From: Bacillota bacterium
GTDB lineage: Bacteria > Bacillota > Clostridia > Acetivibrionales > DTU013
Reading direction: 5' to 3'
DNA: 64,000 nt
Assembly (NCBI GenBank): GCA_023399355.1
Contig: JAEWQC010000135.1
Coordinates: 26,372 to 90,371, forward strand
The notes under the pieces were generated by a model. The model was given only the letters and a program-made list of their open reading frames with translations. It did not search any database and was not told the origin of the DNA. Below, one piece after another: positions 8,959-18,070 of the stretch (the first letter of the stretch is position 1; each line of letters begins with the position of its first letter). The position numbers and the translations under genes were made by a program.

Positions 8959-10662
8959 TCATCCTGTGACAGCCCGTAATTTATGCAGCAGTTTTAGCTC
9001 AGGCAGAAATCCCATCCTTATCAGAAGCTGGACATATTCCTGCTCAATCTCCTTTTCCATGCGGACAGCATAAGCACCGTTCAGATTTCTATGAAGTAAA
9101 CGCCTCCTGCTGTAGGAAATCTTCCCGAGAAGATTTCCCTGGACCGCTTCCCTGACTTCGCCCGGATCGATACTCGTGTTTTTGTCGTATTCAAAAAGGA
9201 CAAATTGGGTGCGGTGAACGCAAAGATGCTGTTTCTCCATTAAAAATCCGGTATAGGAATTGAATTCACGCAGCTGATCCACATCTCCGCGAAGCGCGGC
9301 AATATTTATATCCGACTTAAGGAGCGCCGCCAATGTAAACGCATCATAGATGGATCTGTTCACGAGAAGGATTGTAATGTCAAATCTGCGATAGCATTTT
9401 TCAATCAGTTTTGGAACGCATTCCTCATTAAAATATTCATAGCTTTCCAACCGGTAATTCCCTGTCAGCACATGCAGGTTTTTCAGGTCTTTTCTTTGTA
9501 CGACCGCCTGCTGCATTTGTTCCTCCTCCAGCATGCCCTTTTCCAGAGCATCCATGACCAAATCCAGTCCCGAACGTCCGCACAGGTCTCCCTGTGATAT
9601 TTTCGCCGGGAATTTCCTCAGGTTCAGAAACAAATCCGCTTTCGGCGCCAGCAAATCCAAATCTGCCAGAAGCACTTCGCTTTTTGTATGTTTCGCTGCC
9701 ATATATGCCAATTCACAACCGAATTCTGCGTTATCCCATACCGTGATTACAAGCTTTCTGAAACTAGCCTGTTGTTTTGTGCCAACACCTGAAATTCCGC
9801 CATTTTTTTCAGGCTCCGCCTGCAAAGGCCGGTTGACCAAAGAGGATTTTTCGCGATTGTGTTCTCTCTGCAATTGATCCTGCAAAGGCCGCAGAGCCTC
9901 AAACTCCTTTTGGAGAAGCGCTGCGCTCTGATAACGTTCCGATACCTTTTCCCGGGTGCATTTGGATAGGATTGCTTCTAGCTCCGGTGAAATATCCTCG
10001 ACAAATTGCCGGACAGGTTTTAATCCATATGGCGAATCCAACGGATTCCTTCCTGTCAGCAGATGGTGTAACGTTACTCCAAGACTATAAATATCTGAAG
10101 CTGCACTGGTCTGACCCATTCCGTACTGCTCCGGTGCTGCGAACCCCCGTGTTCCAATATATACCGTATCCGCTCCGGATCGTGGTTTGTATTCGCGCGC
10201 TATCCCGAAGTCTATCAGTTTGAGGGTTCCGTTGCTTGTCAAAATGATATTTGAGGGCTTCATATCCCGGTAGATGATCGGATGCGGCTCAAGGGTATGG
10301 AGGTAATCCAGCGCCCTGCATAATTGTACAGCCCACCCTGTTACTGTCTCCTCTGCTATTCGCCCCTCCGCTTCGAGCTTTTTGTCAAGCGATATCCCCT
10401 CTATATAATCTGAAACCATGTACAGCTTCCCATCCTGCTCCAGAATATCGAATAATCTTGGCAATGCAGGATGTTCCAGCTTTTTTAGCAGTTTTGGTTC
10501 TGCCGGCAGGCCGGCATCTGTACTATTCCTTTGAACGATCTCCTTGATCGCCCAGAGGGTGTCGGTATTGATGTTTCGCGCCAGATAAACCGTACCCATG
10601 CCTCCCTGGCCAAGTATGCTCATTATGAAATAACGTCCGTCAAATAAGTCGCCTGCTTGCAT
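8959..10662 (-). CDS. Hanks-type Ser/Thr kinase fused to a CpaE/MinD-like domain
   Basis: 567 residues. Residues 1-258 are a complete protein kinase: glycine loop GQGGMGTVY (18-26), Lys40 in AIKE, Glu55, catalytic YRDMKPSN (131-138, Tyr in place of the usual His), DFG at 151-153 and APE at 176-178. No membrane helix or PASTA repeats follow. After a polar linker (about 260-300), residues about 302-545 have the ParA/MinD/CpaE pattern: a first strand VITVW, a degenerate P-loop, then VLLADLDLLAPKADLFLNL (330-348), a close match to the CpaE second strand. It is the first gene of the Tad-like operon, so phosphorylation of machine components or position-dependent control is likely. That role is inference. 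Confidence 0.85.
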   Translation of the reverse strand: MQAGDLFDGRYFIMSILGQGGMGTVYLARNINTDTLWAIKEIVQRNSTDAGLPAEPKLLKKLEHPALPRLFDILEQDGKLYMVSDYIEGISLDKKLEAEGRIAEETVTGWAVQLCRALDYLHTLEPHPIIYRDMKPSNIILTSNGTLKLIDFGIAREYKPRSGADTVYIGTRGFAAPEQYGMGQTSAASDIYSLGVTLHHLLTGRNPLDSPYGLKPVRQFVEDISPELEAILSKCTREKVSERYQSAALLQKEFEALRPLQDQLQREHNREKSSLVNRPLQAEPEKNGGISGVGTKQQASFRKLVITVWDNAEFGCELAYMAAKHTKSEVLLADLDLLAPKADLFLNLRKFPAKISQGDLCGRSGLDLVMDALEKGMLEEEQMQQAVVQRKDLKNLHVLTGNYRLESYEYFNEECVPKLIEKCYRRFDITILLVNRSIYDAFTLAALLKSDINIAALRGDVDQLREFNSYTGFLMEKQHLCVHRTQFVLFEYDKNTSIDPGEVREAVQGNLLGKISYSRRRLLHRNLNGAYAVRMEKEIEQEYVQLLIRMGFLPELKLLHKLRAVTG

Positions 10663-11130
10663 CCGAATCCCTCACAAACTATATTATTGTCAGATTTTCA
10701 GCATTTGTAATCAGATTGCGCGAATGTCAAATTATAACTTTCAATGGTGTGTTTTATAGTATCATACAATTCCAAAAATTTCCATTAACATTTGTAATTT
10801 GTTATTTTTTTTACGGATAAAATACAGAGAAAAGGCTTATTCCGGCTATAAAACTAGAATTTTTCGCTGCAGAAAATAATAGAAAAAGACGGGAAATAAA
10901 ATGGGCAAGACTTGCTTAACGAAAGCTCATTTTTCGGTGCCATAGATGCAAAGATCATATGTTCCCTTGCAATAACCTGCTGCCACATTACAATGCAACC
11001 CAGTATCCACCAAGATTTTAGTCCGATCAAGCGAGTCCTGGGCAGTAACAAGCCATTTGATATCATTTTGGACAAGACTGAGGGGTATAGACAGTTCGCC
11101 CACCCTGCACCGGGAAGGTACGATGGCGGA
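10663..11130. other. intergenic region upstream of the Tad-like operon
   Basis: The stretch 10663-10860 is A+T rich and should hold the promoter of the leftward Tad operon. A 10-base direct repeat (CATTTGTAAT, 10702-10711 and 10789-10798) lies in it and could be an operator. No single -35/-10 pair is convincing. The part next to the radical SAM gene holds a possible short reading frame (see separate entry). Confidence 0.5.
10927..11103 (-). other. possible short ORF or gene remnant after the radical SAM stop
   Basis: Past the TAA of the radical SAM gene the same frame stays open to a TGA at 10927-10929 and reads like real protein, for example ELSIPLSLVQNDIKWLV and ILVDTGLHCNVAAGYC. A GTG at 11103 could start a 58-residue product, but it has no good ribosome site. 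It could be a small gene, a lost C-terminal domain cut off by a nonsense change, or chance. I recognise no family. Confidence 0.25.
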
Positions 11131-12144
11131 TTACTCCTGGTTGAAGTCCGGGATATATTGGTCGGAGGCGGATTCCCGGTCCTGAACGAAACCGTTGAGG
11201 CCAAGCCGGGCGAATTTATTGGTTACCTTTTCATATTCGTATCTGGTGAGTCTTCTGTCAAGGACGGGATGCCCGCAGGCTTTATAACAGGGGAGGTATT
11301 GGCTCATGAGACTTACCTGGACATCCCCGGGAAGGTTCTCCGATATCCATTCAAGGACACGCAGCGTTTCAGCCGTGTGGCCCGGGAGAACGAGATGCCT
11401 TACAATCATCCCGCGCGTCATGATTCCGCTTTCGTCAAATTTAGACATACCCACCTGCCTGTGCATTTCGAGGATTGCATTGGAAGCTGCGTCAAAATAG
11501 TCCCTTGCTCCGGAATACTCCAGGGACACTTCGGGGCTGATGTATTTGAGGTCCGGCAGGTAGATGTCGACGGAACCGTCCAACAGATGAAGCGTTTCAA
11601 GGCTGTCATATCCGTTTGTATTATATATGACCGGTATCGTGAGAGACCCGGACGAATTAACGTAAGCAGCAGCAGGGAGATCGTTGCGTTGTCCTGTAAC
11701 AAAACTGAATTGTGATATTGAATCTGTCCCTGTTTCCGGAGCATTATTGTCCCGGCGGCCGGCCCGGAGTGCGTATCTGTCTCCATGTCCCGCTCCCGCA
11801 AGCTCCAGTGCTTCCTTGATGGCAGGCGCAAAATGGGATGGCGTTACGAGATTGATATTATGTGCGCCTTTCTCCTGTAAAGACAGGAATATTCCGGCCA
11901 GTTCCATGATGGAGATTTCCCTGCCGGTGCCGCCGTGACTGATTTCATGATTCTGGCAGAAGATGCATTTCAGATTGCAGCCTGAAAAGAACACCGTGCC
12001 CGAACCTTTGGTTCCGCTGATGCAGGGTTCCTCCCACATGTGAAGGGACGCTCTTGCAATCACAGGCTTCTCTCCCATTCCGCAGAAGCCTTTGCTCTTA
12101 TTTCTGTCGATATAACATGCTCTGGGACAGATGCTGCAATTCAT
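11131..12144 (-). CDS. PflX/COG1313-type radical SAM protein
   Basis: 337 residues. The radical SAM motif CNLKCIFC has Cys56, Cys60 and Cys63. It is preceded by the family's own N-terminal Cys block (Cys3, 6, 10, 21; CSICPRACYI), which marks the group annotated as putative pyruvate formate-lyase activating enzymes. NLVTPSHF and LPDLKYISPE further on are also family hallmarks. Residues about 123-165 are an extra hydrophilic insertion that looks unlike the rest. GAGGG nine bases before the ATG supports the start. The true substrate of this family is unknown to me. The gene stands alone, back to back with the hydrolase gene. Confidence 0.85.
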   Translation of the reverse strand: MNCSICPRACYIDRNKSKGFCGMGEKPVIARASLHMWEEPCISGTKGSGTVFFSGCNLKCIFCQNHEISHGGTGREISIMELAGIFLSLQEKGAHNINLVTPSHFAPAIKEALELAGAGHGDRYALRAGRRDNNAPETGTDSISQFSFVTGQRNDLPAAAYVNSSGSLTIPVIYNTNGYDSLETLHLLDGSVDIYLPDLKYISPEVSLEYSGARDYFDAASNAILEMHRQVGMSKFDESGIMTRGMIVRHLVLPGHTAETLRVLEWISENLPGDVQVSLMSQYLPCYKACGHPVLDRRLTRYEYEKVTNKFARLGLNGFVQDRESASDQYIPDFNQE

Positions 12145-12271
12145 ATCCGAAATCCCTCAAATTTCCTCTTTTATTACTTTACAATACTTATAAATAAAAA
12201 TATAATAAGGTTAATTACCATACATGTCAATATAACAGGGAAGTTATACTAAGGACGTGGAGGATCGAAAC

Positions 12272-13222
12272 ATGAGGATTAGCGGTGTCACATATGCAGT
12301 CAGAAAGACCCATACGGCACGGAATGTCACTTTAACCATTGTTATTCTGCTTTTCATCTCAATTCTTGCAGTCATCGTGCTGTCGGGCTACAAAAGCTGG
12401 GCGCTGCTGCATCCTGAGAAAAAACCGCTGGATACGTTTTCCTCAAATATCGTTCCCGAATTCAGAAATATCAGTTTCAAAAGCACGGATCCCTCCATCA
12501 TTTTAAAAGGTTGGCTTTTCCAGGCAAAGAACAGCGACAAAGCTGTGATTCTTGTGCATTCCTATGGCAATAACAGGCTCCAGTTCGGCTTGAAAACTGT
12601 TGACATGATCAAGGATTTCCTGGGCAAGGGATACAGCGTATTTGCATTCGATCTTAGAAATTCCGGAGATTCAGGCGGGAAGGACTCCTCCCTCGGTTTG
12701 CATGAAAAAGAAGATGTGCTGGCCGCAATCAGCTACATGAAATCCCAAGGTTCCAGCCACATCACTTTGATGGGCTTTTCGACAGGCGCTTCCGCCAGCA
12801 TCCTTGCCGCAGCAGACAAACCTGTGGATGCAGTCATTGCAGACAGCCCCTATGCCGATCTTAAGACGTATCTGTCACAAAACCTGAATCGATGGACTCA
12901 TTTGCCGTCTCTTGTTTTCAACTATACCGTTGCAGTTTCAATAGAGCTGACTGGCGATCTTAAGATGAAAGAAGCAAGTCCTGTCAATGCTCTGACTGCG
13001 CAGAAACCTCCGTATCTGCTGCTGATCCATGGCCGCGGCGATCCGTTGATTCCGGTGGAAAACAGTATCGAGCTGAATCAAAAGTATTCTGCAATGAACT
13101 CCAAAGGAGCCGAATTCTGGACCACCGAAGATGACGGAGATGCTGCAAGCTATTTAACAGACCCGAAGGAATATATGAGCAGGGTCTTCTCCTTCCTCGA
13201 TAAGGTTTACCCGAAGGAATAG
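12272..13222 (+). CDS. membrane-anchored alpha/beta hydrolase, catalytic His replaced
   Basis: 316 residues from the ATG at 12272, which GGAGG precedes by eight bases; an upstream GTG at 12257 overlaps that site. A membrane helix (about 20-42) precedes an alpha/beta hydrolase of the YqkD/BEM46-like type. VILVHSYGNNR gives the oxyanion region, GFSTGAS holds the nucleophile Ser, and HGRGDPLIPVENS holds the acid Asp. Relatives have a catalytic His just before the SY-L-x-D-P-x-EY segment; here that residue is Asp290 (GDAASYLTDP). A hydrolase without its His may be inactive or use another base. The physiological substrate is unknown. Confidence 0.8.
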   Translation: MRISGVTYAVRKTHTARNVTLTIVILLFISILAVIVLSGYKSWALLHPEKKPLDTFSSNIVPEFRNISFKSTDPSIILKGWLFQAKNSDKAVILVHSYGNNRLQFGLKTVDMIKDFLGKGYSVFAFDLRNSGDSGGKDSSLGLHEKEDVLAAISYMKSQGSSHITLMGFSTGASASILAAADKPVDAVIADSPYADLKTYLSQNLNRWTHLPSLVFNYTVAVSIELTGDLKMKEASPVNALTAQKPPYLLLIHGRGDPLIPVENSIELNQKYSAMNSKGAEFWTTEDDGDAASYLTDPKEYMSRVFSFLDKVYPKE

Positions 13223-13482
13223 TCCGGTGCAAATCCAATATGGTATGTCATAACATCCTTACCGCACAAAATAGCATCATTTGCTGGTAAATAGTGCTGA
13301 ATTACCGTGTCGATATACTGTAAAAGATAAAGCACACTCAATATGATATAAAGTTTGGTTGGTACATCAGATAAATTAGTACACACATTGCAACCTGGAA
13401 TGCTATGTACAAAAGCGAAATCGGTTGCTTATTCGCTCATAATAAGGATCGAAAAGCGAAGCAAGAGAGGTGGGGTTGCAAA
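13223..13482. other. intergenic region before the HAD glycan operon
   Basis: A+T-rich gap with no convincing terminator. A weak SigD-like match (AATA, 16 bases, TCGATAT) lies near 13315, but a ribosome site and TTG start at 13483 are the only firm signals. Confidence 0.35.
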
Positions 13483-15606
13483 TTGAAAATATTTGATGAA
13501 AAGCAATATGTAATAGATGCATTTAGCCTTAACTTCGAAAAATTCATACAAAAAAAACTTGTACTCTATGGAATCGGTAAGAATACACAGTATCTCCTGG
13601 ACCACTTCCGTGAATATAACTTTGTTGGTCTGATGGATGAAGTGAGAACTGGCGAGGTTATTTATGGCAAGAATATTATTTCCAAAGAACAAGTCCTGGC
13701 ATCAGGCGTTGACACAATTATCATCGTAGCCCGCGCAAATAATATCAGAATTATCTATAGAAGAATTGCAGAATTTTGTGCAGCCAATTCTATAAGCGTA
13801 TATGACATCAATGGGAATATACTTGATGCAAAATCCTCCCTGCAAAAGTCGTTTGATCAATACAACAATATCTGTATGGAAGCATTGGAGGAAAAAATCG
13901 CGAAAGCAGATGTCGTGAGTTTTGACATTTTTGATACTCTTATCATGCGCCGTGGACTGTATCCCAAAGATATCTTCCTGATCATGGAGGAAAAGATGGG
14001 AAGCTCCCATTCCGCCAATGAATTTTTCGCCAAGACTCGCATTCAGGCAGAGATGGATTTATACGGCGAAGGAGAAAATCCAACCATTCACAAAATTTAT
14101 GACCGAATGCAGCAGATCCTTAAAATACCGGATGACACGAAAGAATTGTGGAAAGAGCTCGAACTGGCGACTGAAGAAGAGAACCTCCTCCCAAGAAAAA
14201 GTATGTGTGCGGTTCTTGATTTAGCAGCTTCATTGGGTAAAGAGATTTTTTTAGTTTCAGATATGTATTTGCCAAGGGCCCTCCTCCATAGATTGCTCGG
14301 GAAACTTGGAATTCACGCGGAACCTTGTAACCTCATTATTTCCTGTGATTATGGCATATCTAAATGCAATGGCTTATACAACCTTCTTCGAAACAAAGCC
14401 GTCGGCAAAAAGATATTACATATCGGCGACAATTTTGAAGCTGACGAGCAAGCTGCGAAGGTGTTCGGGATTGATGATACATTCCGGGTCAAAAGCGCTT
14501 TAAACATGTTGGAGGATTCTTATGCCTGTAATTTGCTGAAATACGATTCAACGCTGTATAACCGCGTGTTAATTGGGGATTTTATCAGCAGACGGTTGAA
14601 TGACCCTTTTATTTTCAACGCCACCAGAGGAAAATTTCTGGTAGACAACAATTATGATATGGCTTATTCCTTTTTGGCCCCTATCATCTGCGGCTTCTTT
14701 GGCTGGATGATTGCCAAAGCAAAGGAATTAGGACTGGAGTATATTCTTTTCAGCGCAAGAGACGGTTATTTGATGGAGGAAATCAGCAAATTGCTTCGCA
14801 GCTCAATTCCCGATTTTCCAGAAACCCAATATTTTTATACCTCAAGATCCGTATCGGTATTAGCAGGACTTGACTCGGACAAAGACATTTTGTATGCGGC
14901 ACATCTCGCATTTGCAGGTTCATTGGAGGAAATGCTAAGAAGCAGGTTTTTTCTGACAGTGGATGAAATCCAAGAGCGCAGAGAAAGCAACGATGACGAG
15001 TACATATTGAAACACAAAGATGTAATCATAAAGCATTCAAAAGCAATGCGTAAGAATTACCTCCGGTACCTGGAAAGTCTTCCTATCGGAAATGCAACCC
15101 GCATTGGCTTTTTTGATTTTGTTTCTTCAGGAACATGTCAAAAAGGGGTGTCCAACTTTACTGACTTTGAGCTGTATGGGCTTTATTTTGTCCAACTTTT
15201 CGATGAATATAAAAAGGATCTTAATATCGAATCCATGTTTGGCATTAAGTGCGCTTACAAGGAAAGCTATTATCTCTTGGAAGACTACTTCTTTATGGAA
15301 AACATATTAACCTCGTATGAACCAACCCTGCTAAGTTTTGATGAAACCGGACACCCGGTGTTTCTGCCGGAAAAAAGGACAGAGAGACAGTTTGAAGCCT
15401 TGAAAGATATTCACAATGGTATTTTGGATTACATACAGCATATAAAAATGGATATCTGCAAATTCAAAGATATTGACAAAACGCTTCCCGACCTGATATT
15501 TCATTTGCTGCACAGTGAATACAGCATGATAACAACAGACTATTTTAAAATAGAAGTACTGGAAGACGAATTTTGTAATCGAAGATTTATTCTAGCGGAG
15601 GATTAA
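13483..15606 (+). CDS. COG5610-type HAD-superfamily protein with N-terminal Rossmann module
   Basis: 707 residues if the TTG at 13483 is the start. GAGAGGTGGGG lies just upstream, whereas the more distal ATG at 13405 has no ribosome site. Residues about 23-110 are a Rossmann-like module (LVLYGIGKNTQYLL). A HAD phosphatase-type domain follows: DIFDTLIMR near 148, LVSDMYLP, and IGDNFEADEQAA as motif IV. The C-terminal 300 residues (ILFSARDGYLM) belong to the large predicted hydrolases found in capsule and O-antigen clusters. It heads a three-gene rightward operon with a GT32 and a DUF115 protein (2-base and 4-base gaps). A role in surface glycan or flagellin glycan synthesis is inference. Confidence 0.75.
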   Translation: MKIFDEKQYVIDAFSLNFEKFIQKKLVLYGIGKNTQYLLDHFREYNFVGLMDEVRTGEVIYGKNIISKEQVLASGVDTIIIVARANNIRIIYRRIAEFCAANSISVYDINGNILDAKSSLQKSFDQYNNICMEALEEKIAKADVVSFDIFDTLIMRRGLYPKDIFLIMEEKMGSSHSANEFFAKTRIQAEMDLYGEGENPTIHKIYDRMQQILKIPDDTKELWKELELATEEENLLPRKSMCAVLDLAASLGKEIFLVSDMYLPRALLHRLLGKLGIHAEPCNLIISCDYGISKCNGLYNLLRNKAVGKKILHIGDNFEADEQAAKVFGIDDTFRVKSALNMLEDSYACNLLKYDSTLYNRVLIGDFISRRLNDPFIFNATRGKFLVDNNYDMAYSFLAPIICGFFGWMIAKAKELGLEYILFSARDGYLMEEISKLLRSSIPDFPETQYFYTSRSVSVLAGLDSDKDILYAAHLAFAGSLEEMLRSRFFLTVDEIQERRESNDDEYILKHKDVIIKHSKAMRKNYLRYLESLPIGNATRIGFFDFVSSGTCQKGVSNFTDFELYGLYFVQLFDEYKKDLNIESMFGIKCAYKESYYLLEDYFFMENILTSYEPTLLSFDETGHPVFLPEKRTERQFEALKDIHNGILDYIQHIKMDICKFKDIDKTLPDLIFHLLHSEYSMITTDYFKIEVLEDEFCNRRFILAED

Positions 15607-15608
15607 TA

Positions 15609-16778
15609 ATGGTAATTCTAAGAGCTACTCCATATGAACATTTTGCACAGGAAATCGGCAGCCAGCATATTATCTGTTTCGGTGCAGGCAACACCTTTGA
15701 TTATCTTTTAAAATCATGTTCTGATGAATTACAGCTATTTAGTAAAATAGCTGTAATATTAGACAACAGCGTTGCCCTTGACGGAACGTTACGAGAAATA
15801 TACGAAAGACAGATCCCCGTTAAAACGATACAACACTTTTTAAGTGAAGACCCTGTTATGTCTGATTATGTTATACTCCTATGCAACAATAAATCCATAA
15901 ATGAAATTATTGAACAACTGGATCATATTGAACATTTTAATGGGGTATCCTGCTTTATATGGAATGTTCTATTAGAAGAAAACGGTCCTTGCTTCAGTTC
16001 AACAATTGCTGCCTTGCCTTATCACTACAAGGATTATCAAATCCCTAGAAAAATTCATTACTGTTGGTTTGGCGGAAAAGAGATGCCTGCTCGTGATCGT
16101 GCCAACCTTGAGAGCTGGAAAAAATACTGTCCGGATTATGAAATAATCCTCTGGAATGAAAAAAACTATGATATTGAAAAAAATAAATATATGAAAGATG
16201 CTTACCTCGCAAAAAAATGGGGGTTTGTTCCGGACTTTGCACGCTTTGATATTATTTATGAGCATGGCGGTTTTTATTTGGACACTGATGTGGAGCTTGT
16301 GAGAGGGTTGGACCCTTTCACAAAATTTAAAGCATTTTTGGCCTTCGAATTTTATAATTTGATTAATCCAGGTTCAGGATTTGGAAGCATTCCCAAAAAC
16401 CCATTGATAAAAGAATTAATCGGCATCTATAAGGACAAAGACTTTATCTTTGCTGATAATACACTAAACCTGGTACCTTCCCCTGTATATACCACAGAAT
16501 TTTTTAGAAATAGGGGTGTAGAAATCAATAATCGAATGCAAATCGTGGAGGATACCGTGTTTTTCCCAAGTGATTTTCTGTGTCCGTTAAACCAAAAGAC
16601 GGCTCTGTATGAATTGACGATAAATACGCATGCCATTCATAAATTTTTCTGTTCCTGGTTTAATGATGAGCAGTTGAAAGAATGGGAAGAGGCAAAGCAG
16701 AATACAGCTGTCATGAACGAAAGACTAATGCATGATTTTATAAATAAGTTCTTATCTACAAATAAAGAAATCAGGTGA
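15609..16778 (+). CDS. GT32-family (DXD sugar-binding) glycosyltransferase
   Basis: 389 residues. Residues 1-130 are a Rossmann-like module (IICFGAGNTFDYLL). A GT32 domain then begins with IPRKIHYCWFGG and has WNEKN, the FARFDIIYEHGGFYLD segment and the metal-binding DTDVE motif. Family members transfer sugars such as mannose or galactose to capsule, teichoic or protein-linked acceptors. GGAGG lies eight bases before the ATG, and the gap to the previous gene is 2 bases. The donor sugar cannot be told from sequence. Confidence 0.85.
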   Translation: MVILRATPYEHFAQEIGSQHIICFGAGNTFDYLLKSCSDELQLFSKIAVILDNSVALDGTLREIYERQIPVKTIQHFLSEDPVMSDYVILLCNNKSINEIIEQLDHIEHFNGVSCFIWNVLLEENGPCFSSTIAALPYHYKDYQIPRKIHYCWFGGKEMPARDRANLESWKKYCPDYEIILWNEKNYDIEKNKYMKDAYLAKKWGFVPDFARFDIIYEHGGFYLDTDVELVRGLDPFTKFKAFLAFEFYNLINPGSGFGSIPKNPLIKELIGIYKDKDFIFADNTLNLVPSPVYTTEFFRNRGVEINNRMQIVEDTVFFPSDFLCPLNQKTALYELTINTHAIHKFFCSWFNDEQLKEWEEAKQNTAVMNERLMHDFINKFLSTNKEIR

Positions 16779-16782
16779 AAAC

Positions 16783-17877
16783 ATGAAACAGAACAAACCG
16801 GTTATACTGTTCGGTGCCGGACAAACAGGAATGAAAGCCCTCGAATACTACGGATGGGAAAACATTTATTGTTATGTGGATAAACATAAGGCAGGACTTT
16901 ATTTCTGTGGGATACCTGTCATATCCATTGATGATTTGCAGAAAATAAAATTTGATTATCGGATCATTATCTCAACTGCACCTGATTCATTTGAAGAAAT
17001 CAAGCAAGAGTTGGATCGAGCAGGGATTCAAGGGGCAGTTTTATATAACCCTGACTATGGAAAAACATATAAAAAGAATCCGCGACTTGAGAAATTTAAA
17101 AACATGCATAAGGGAAAGAGATGTTTTTTAATTGGCAATGGTTCCAGCTTACGAACAGAAGATCTGGAAATAATAGACCGACACAAAGACATAACATTTG
17201 CATCCAACAGAATATTTAAAATATACAAAAGTACAAATTGGCGTCCGGATTACTATTTTGCAGGAGATCAACGTTACATCATTCAGAATCTGGACGATAT
17301 TATTGCCGAAAAGGAAAACAAATTTATCGTTTATACAAAAGAATATATAACTCCAGATATCCTTTCGAAGCTTATTGATGTCAAAGATCTATATCTGATT
17401 AAAGCAAGATATTTACAATATGATTCGGAGAATAATAAACTTCTTCCGTTCTATGAGGATTTGAATGAGCCCTATCCTTCATTTTCTGAAGATCCCTCAA
17501 TGTTTGTATATGAAGGTTTTTCAATCACCTACCTTATGATGCAGTGGGCAGCTTATATGGGATTTTCCAAGTTGTTTTTATTAGGTGTCGACCATAATTT
17601 TAAACTAACCCGTAACTATTTCGAAAAATTCATTCCATCCCAGGAAGTCCCCGGGGAAATAGCCAATGATCACTTTAGCACCAATTATTTTAAGAAGGAC
17701 GAGTTGATTAATATTGCTGATTTGCAATCATCTACGCAAGCCTATGGAAAAGCAGAGCAGTATTCAATAGAAAACGGTTTCCGAATCTATAATGCGACAA
17801 GAGGGGGAAATCTGGAGGTTTTTGAACGGGTAGATTTTAATGTCCTAATGAATAATAAATCTCAAGTCGGAGATTGA
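16783..17877 (+). CDS. DUF115/Maf-like motility accessory protein
   Basis: 364 residues. An N-terminal Rossmann-like module (VILFGAGQTGMKAL) is followed by a DUF115/6-hydroxymethylpterin pyrophosphokinase-like domain, with the signature GKRCFLIGNGSSLRTEDLE at about 107-125 and LFLLGVDHNF near 266. Proteins with this domain include Maf factors, which attach nonulosonic acids to flagellin, and small-molecule sugar transferases of capsule clusters. In an island between flagellar genes and a NeuA/NeuB pair, a flagellin glycosyltransfer role is the best inference. It is the last gene of its operon. Confidence 0.75.
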   Translation: MKQNKPVILFGAGQTGMKALEYYGWENIYCYVDKHKAGLYFCGIPVISIDDLQKIKFDYRIIISTAPDSFEEIKQELDRAGIQGAVLYNPDYGKTYKKNPRLEKFKNMHKGKRCFLIGNGSSLRTEDLEIIDRHKDITFASNRIFKIYKSTNWRPDYYFAGDQRYIIQNLDDIIAEKENKFIVYTKEYITPDILSKLIDVKDLYLIKARYLQYDSENNKLLPFYEDLNEPYPSFSEDPSMFVYEGFSITYLMMQWAAYMGFSKLFLLGVDHNFKLTRNYFEKFIPSQEVPGEIANDHFSTNYFKKDELINIADLQSSTQAYGKAEQYSIENGFRIYNATRGGNLEVFERVDFNVLMNNKSQVGD

Positions 17878-18070
17878 ACCCACAAACATTTATTGGGAGA
17901 AATACTTAAAAAAAAGGTACTCCATTGTGACAACGCTGATTTTTTAAGATAGGGTCTGCTGAACAGATGCCTTTTTAACCCTTTGCATATTAGCAACAGG
18001 GTGTACCCGTTTTGTATAAGGTATCACCGACAGCAATTTCCCCTAACAGGGGTTGTTGAACTAGGCACTA

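Noticed and set aside
10912..11715. 267-codon plus-strand frame
   Set aside because: It lies antisense to the radical SAM gene, whose Cys motifs are clear. The plus frame has no recognisable domain or ribosome site.
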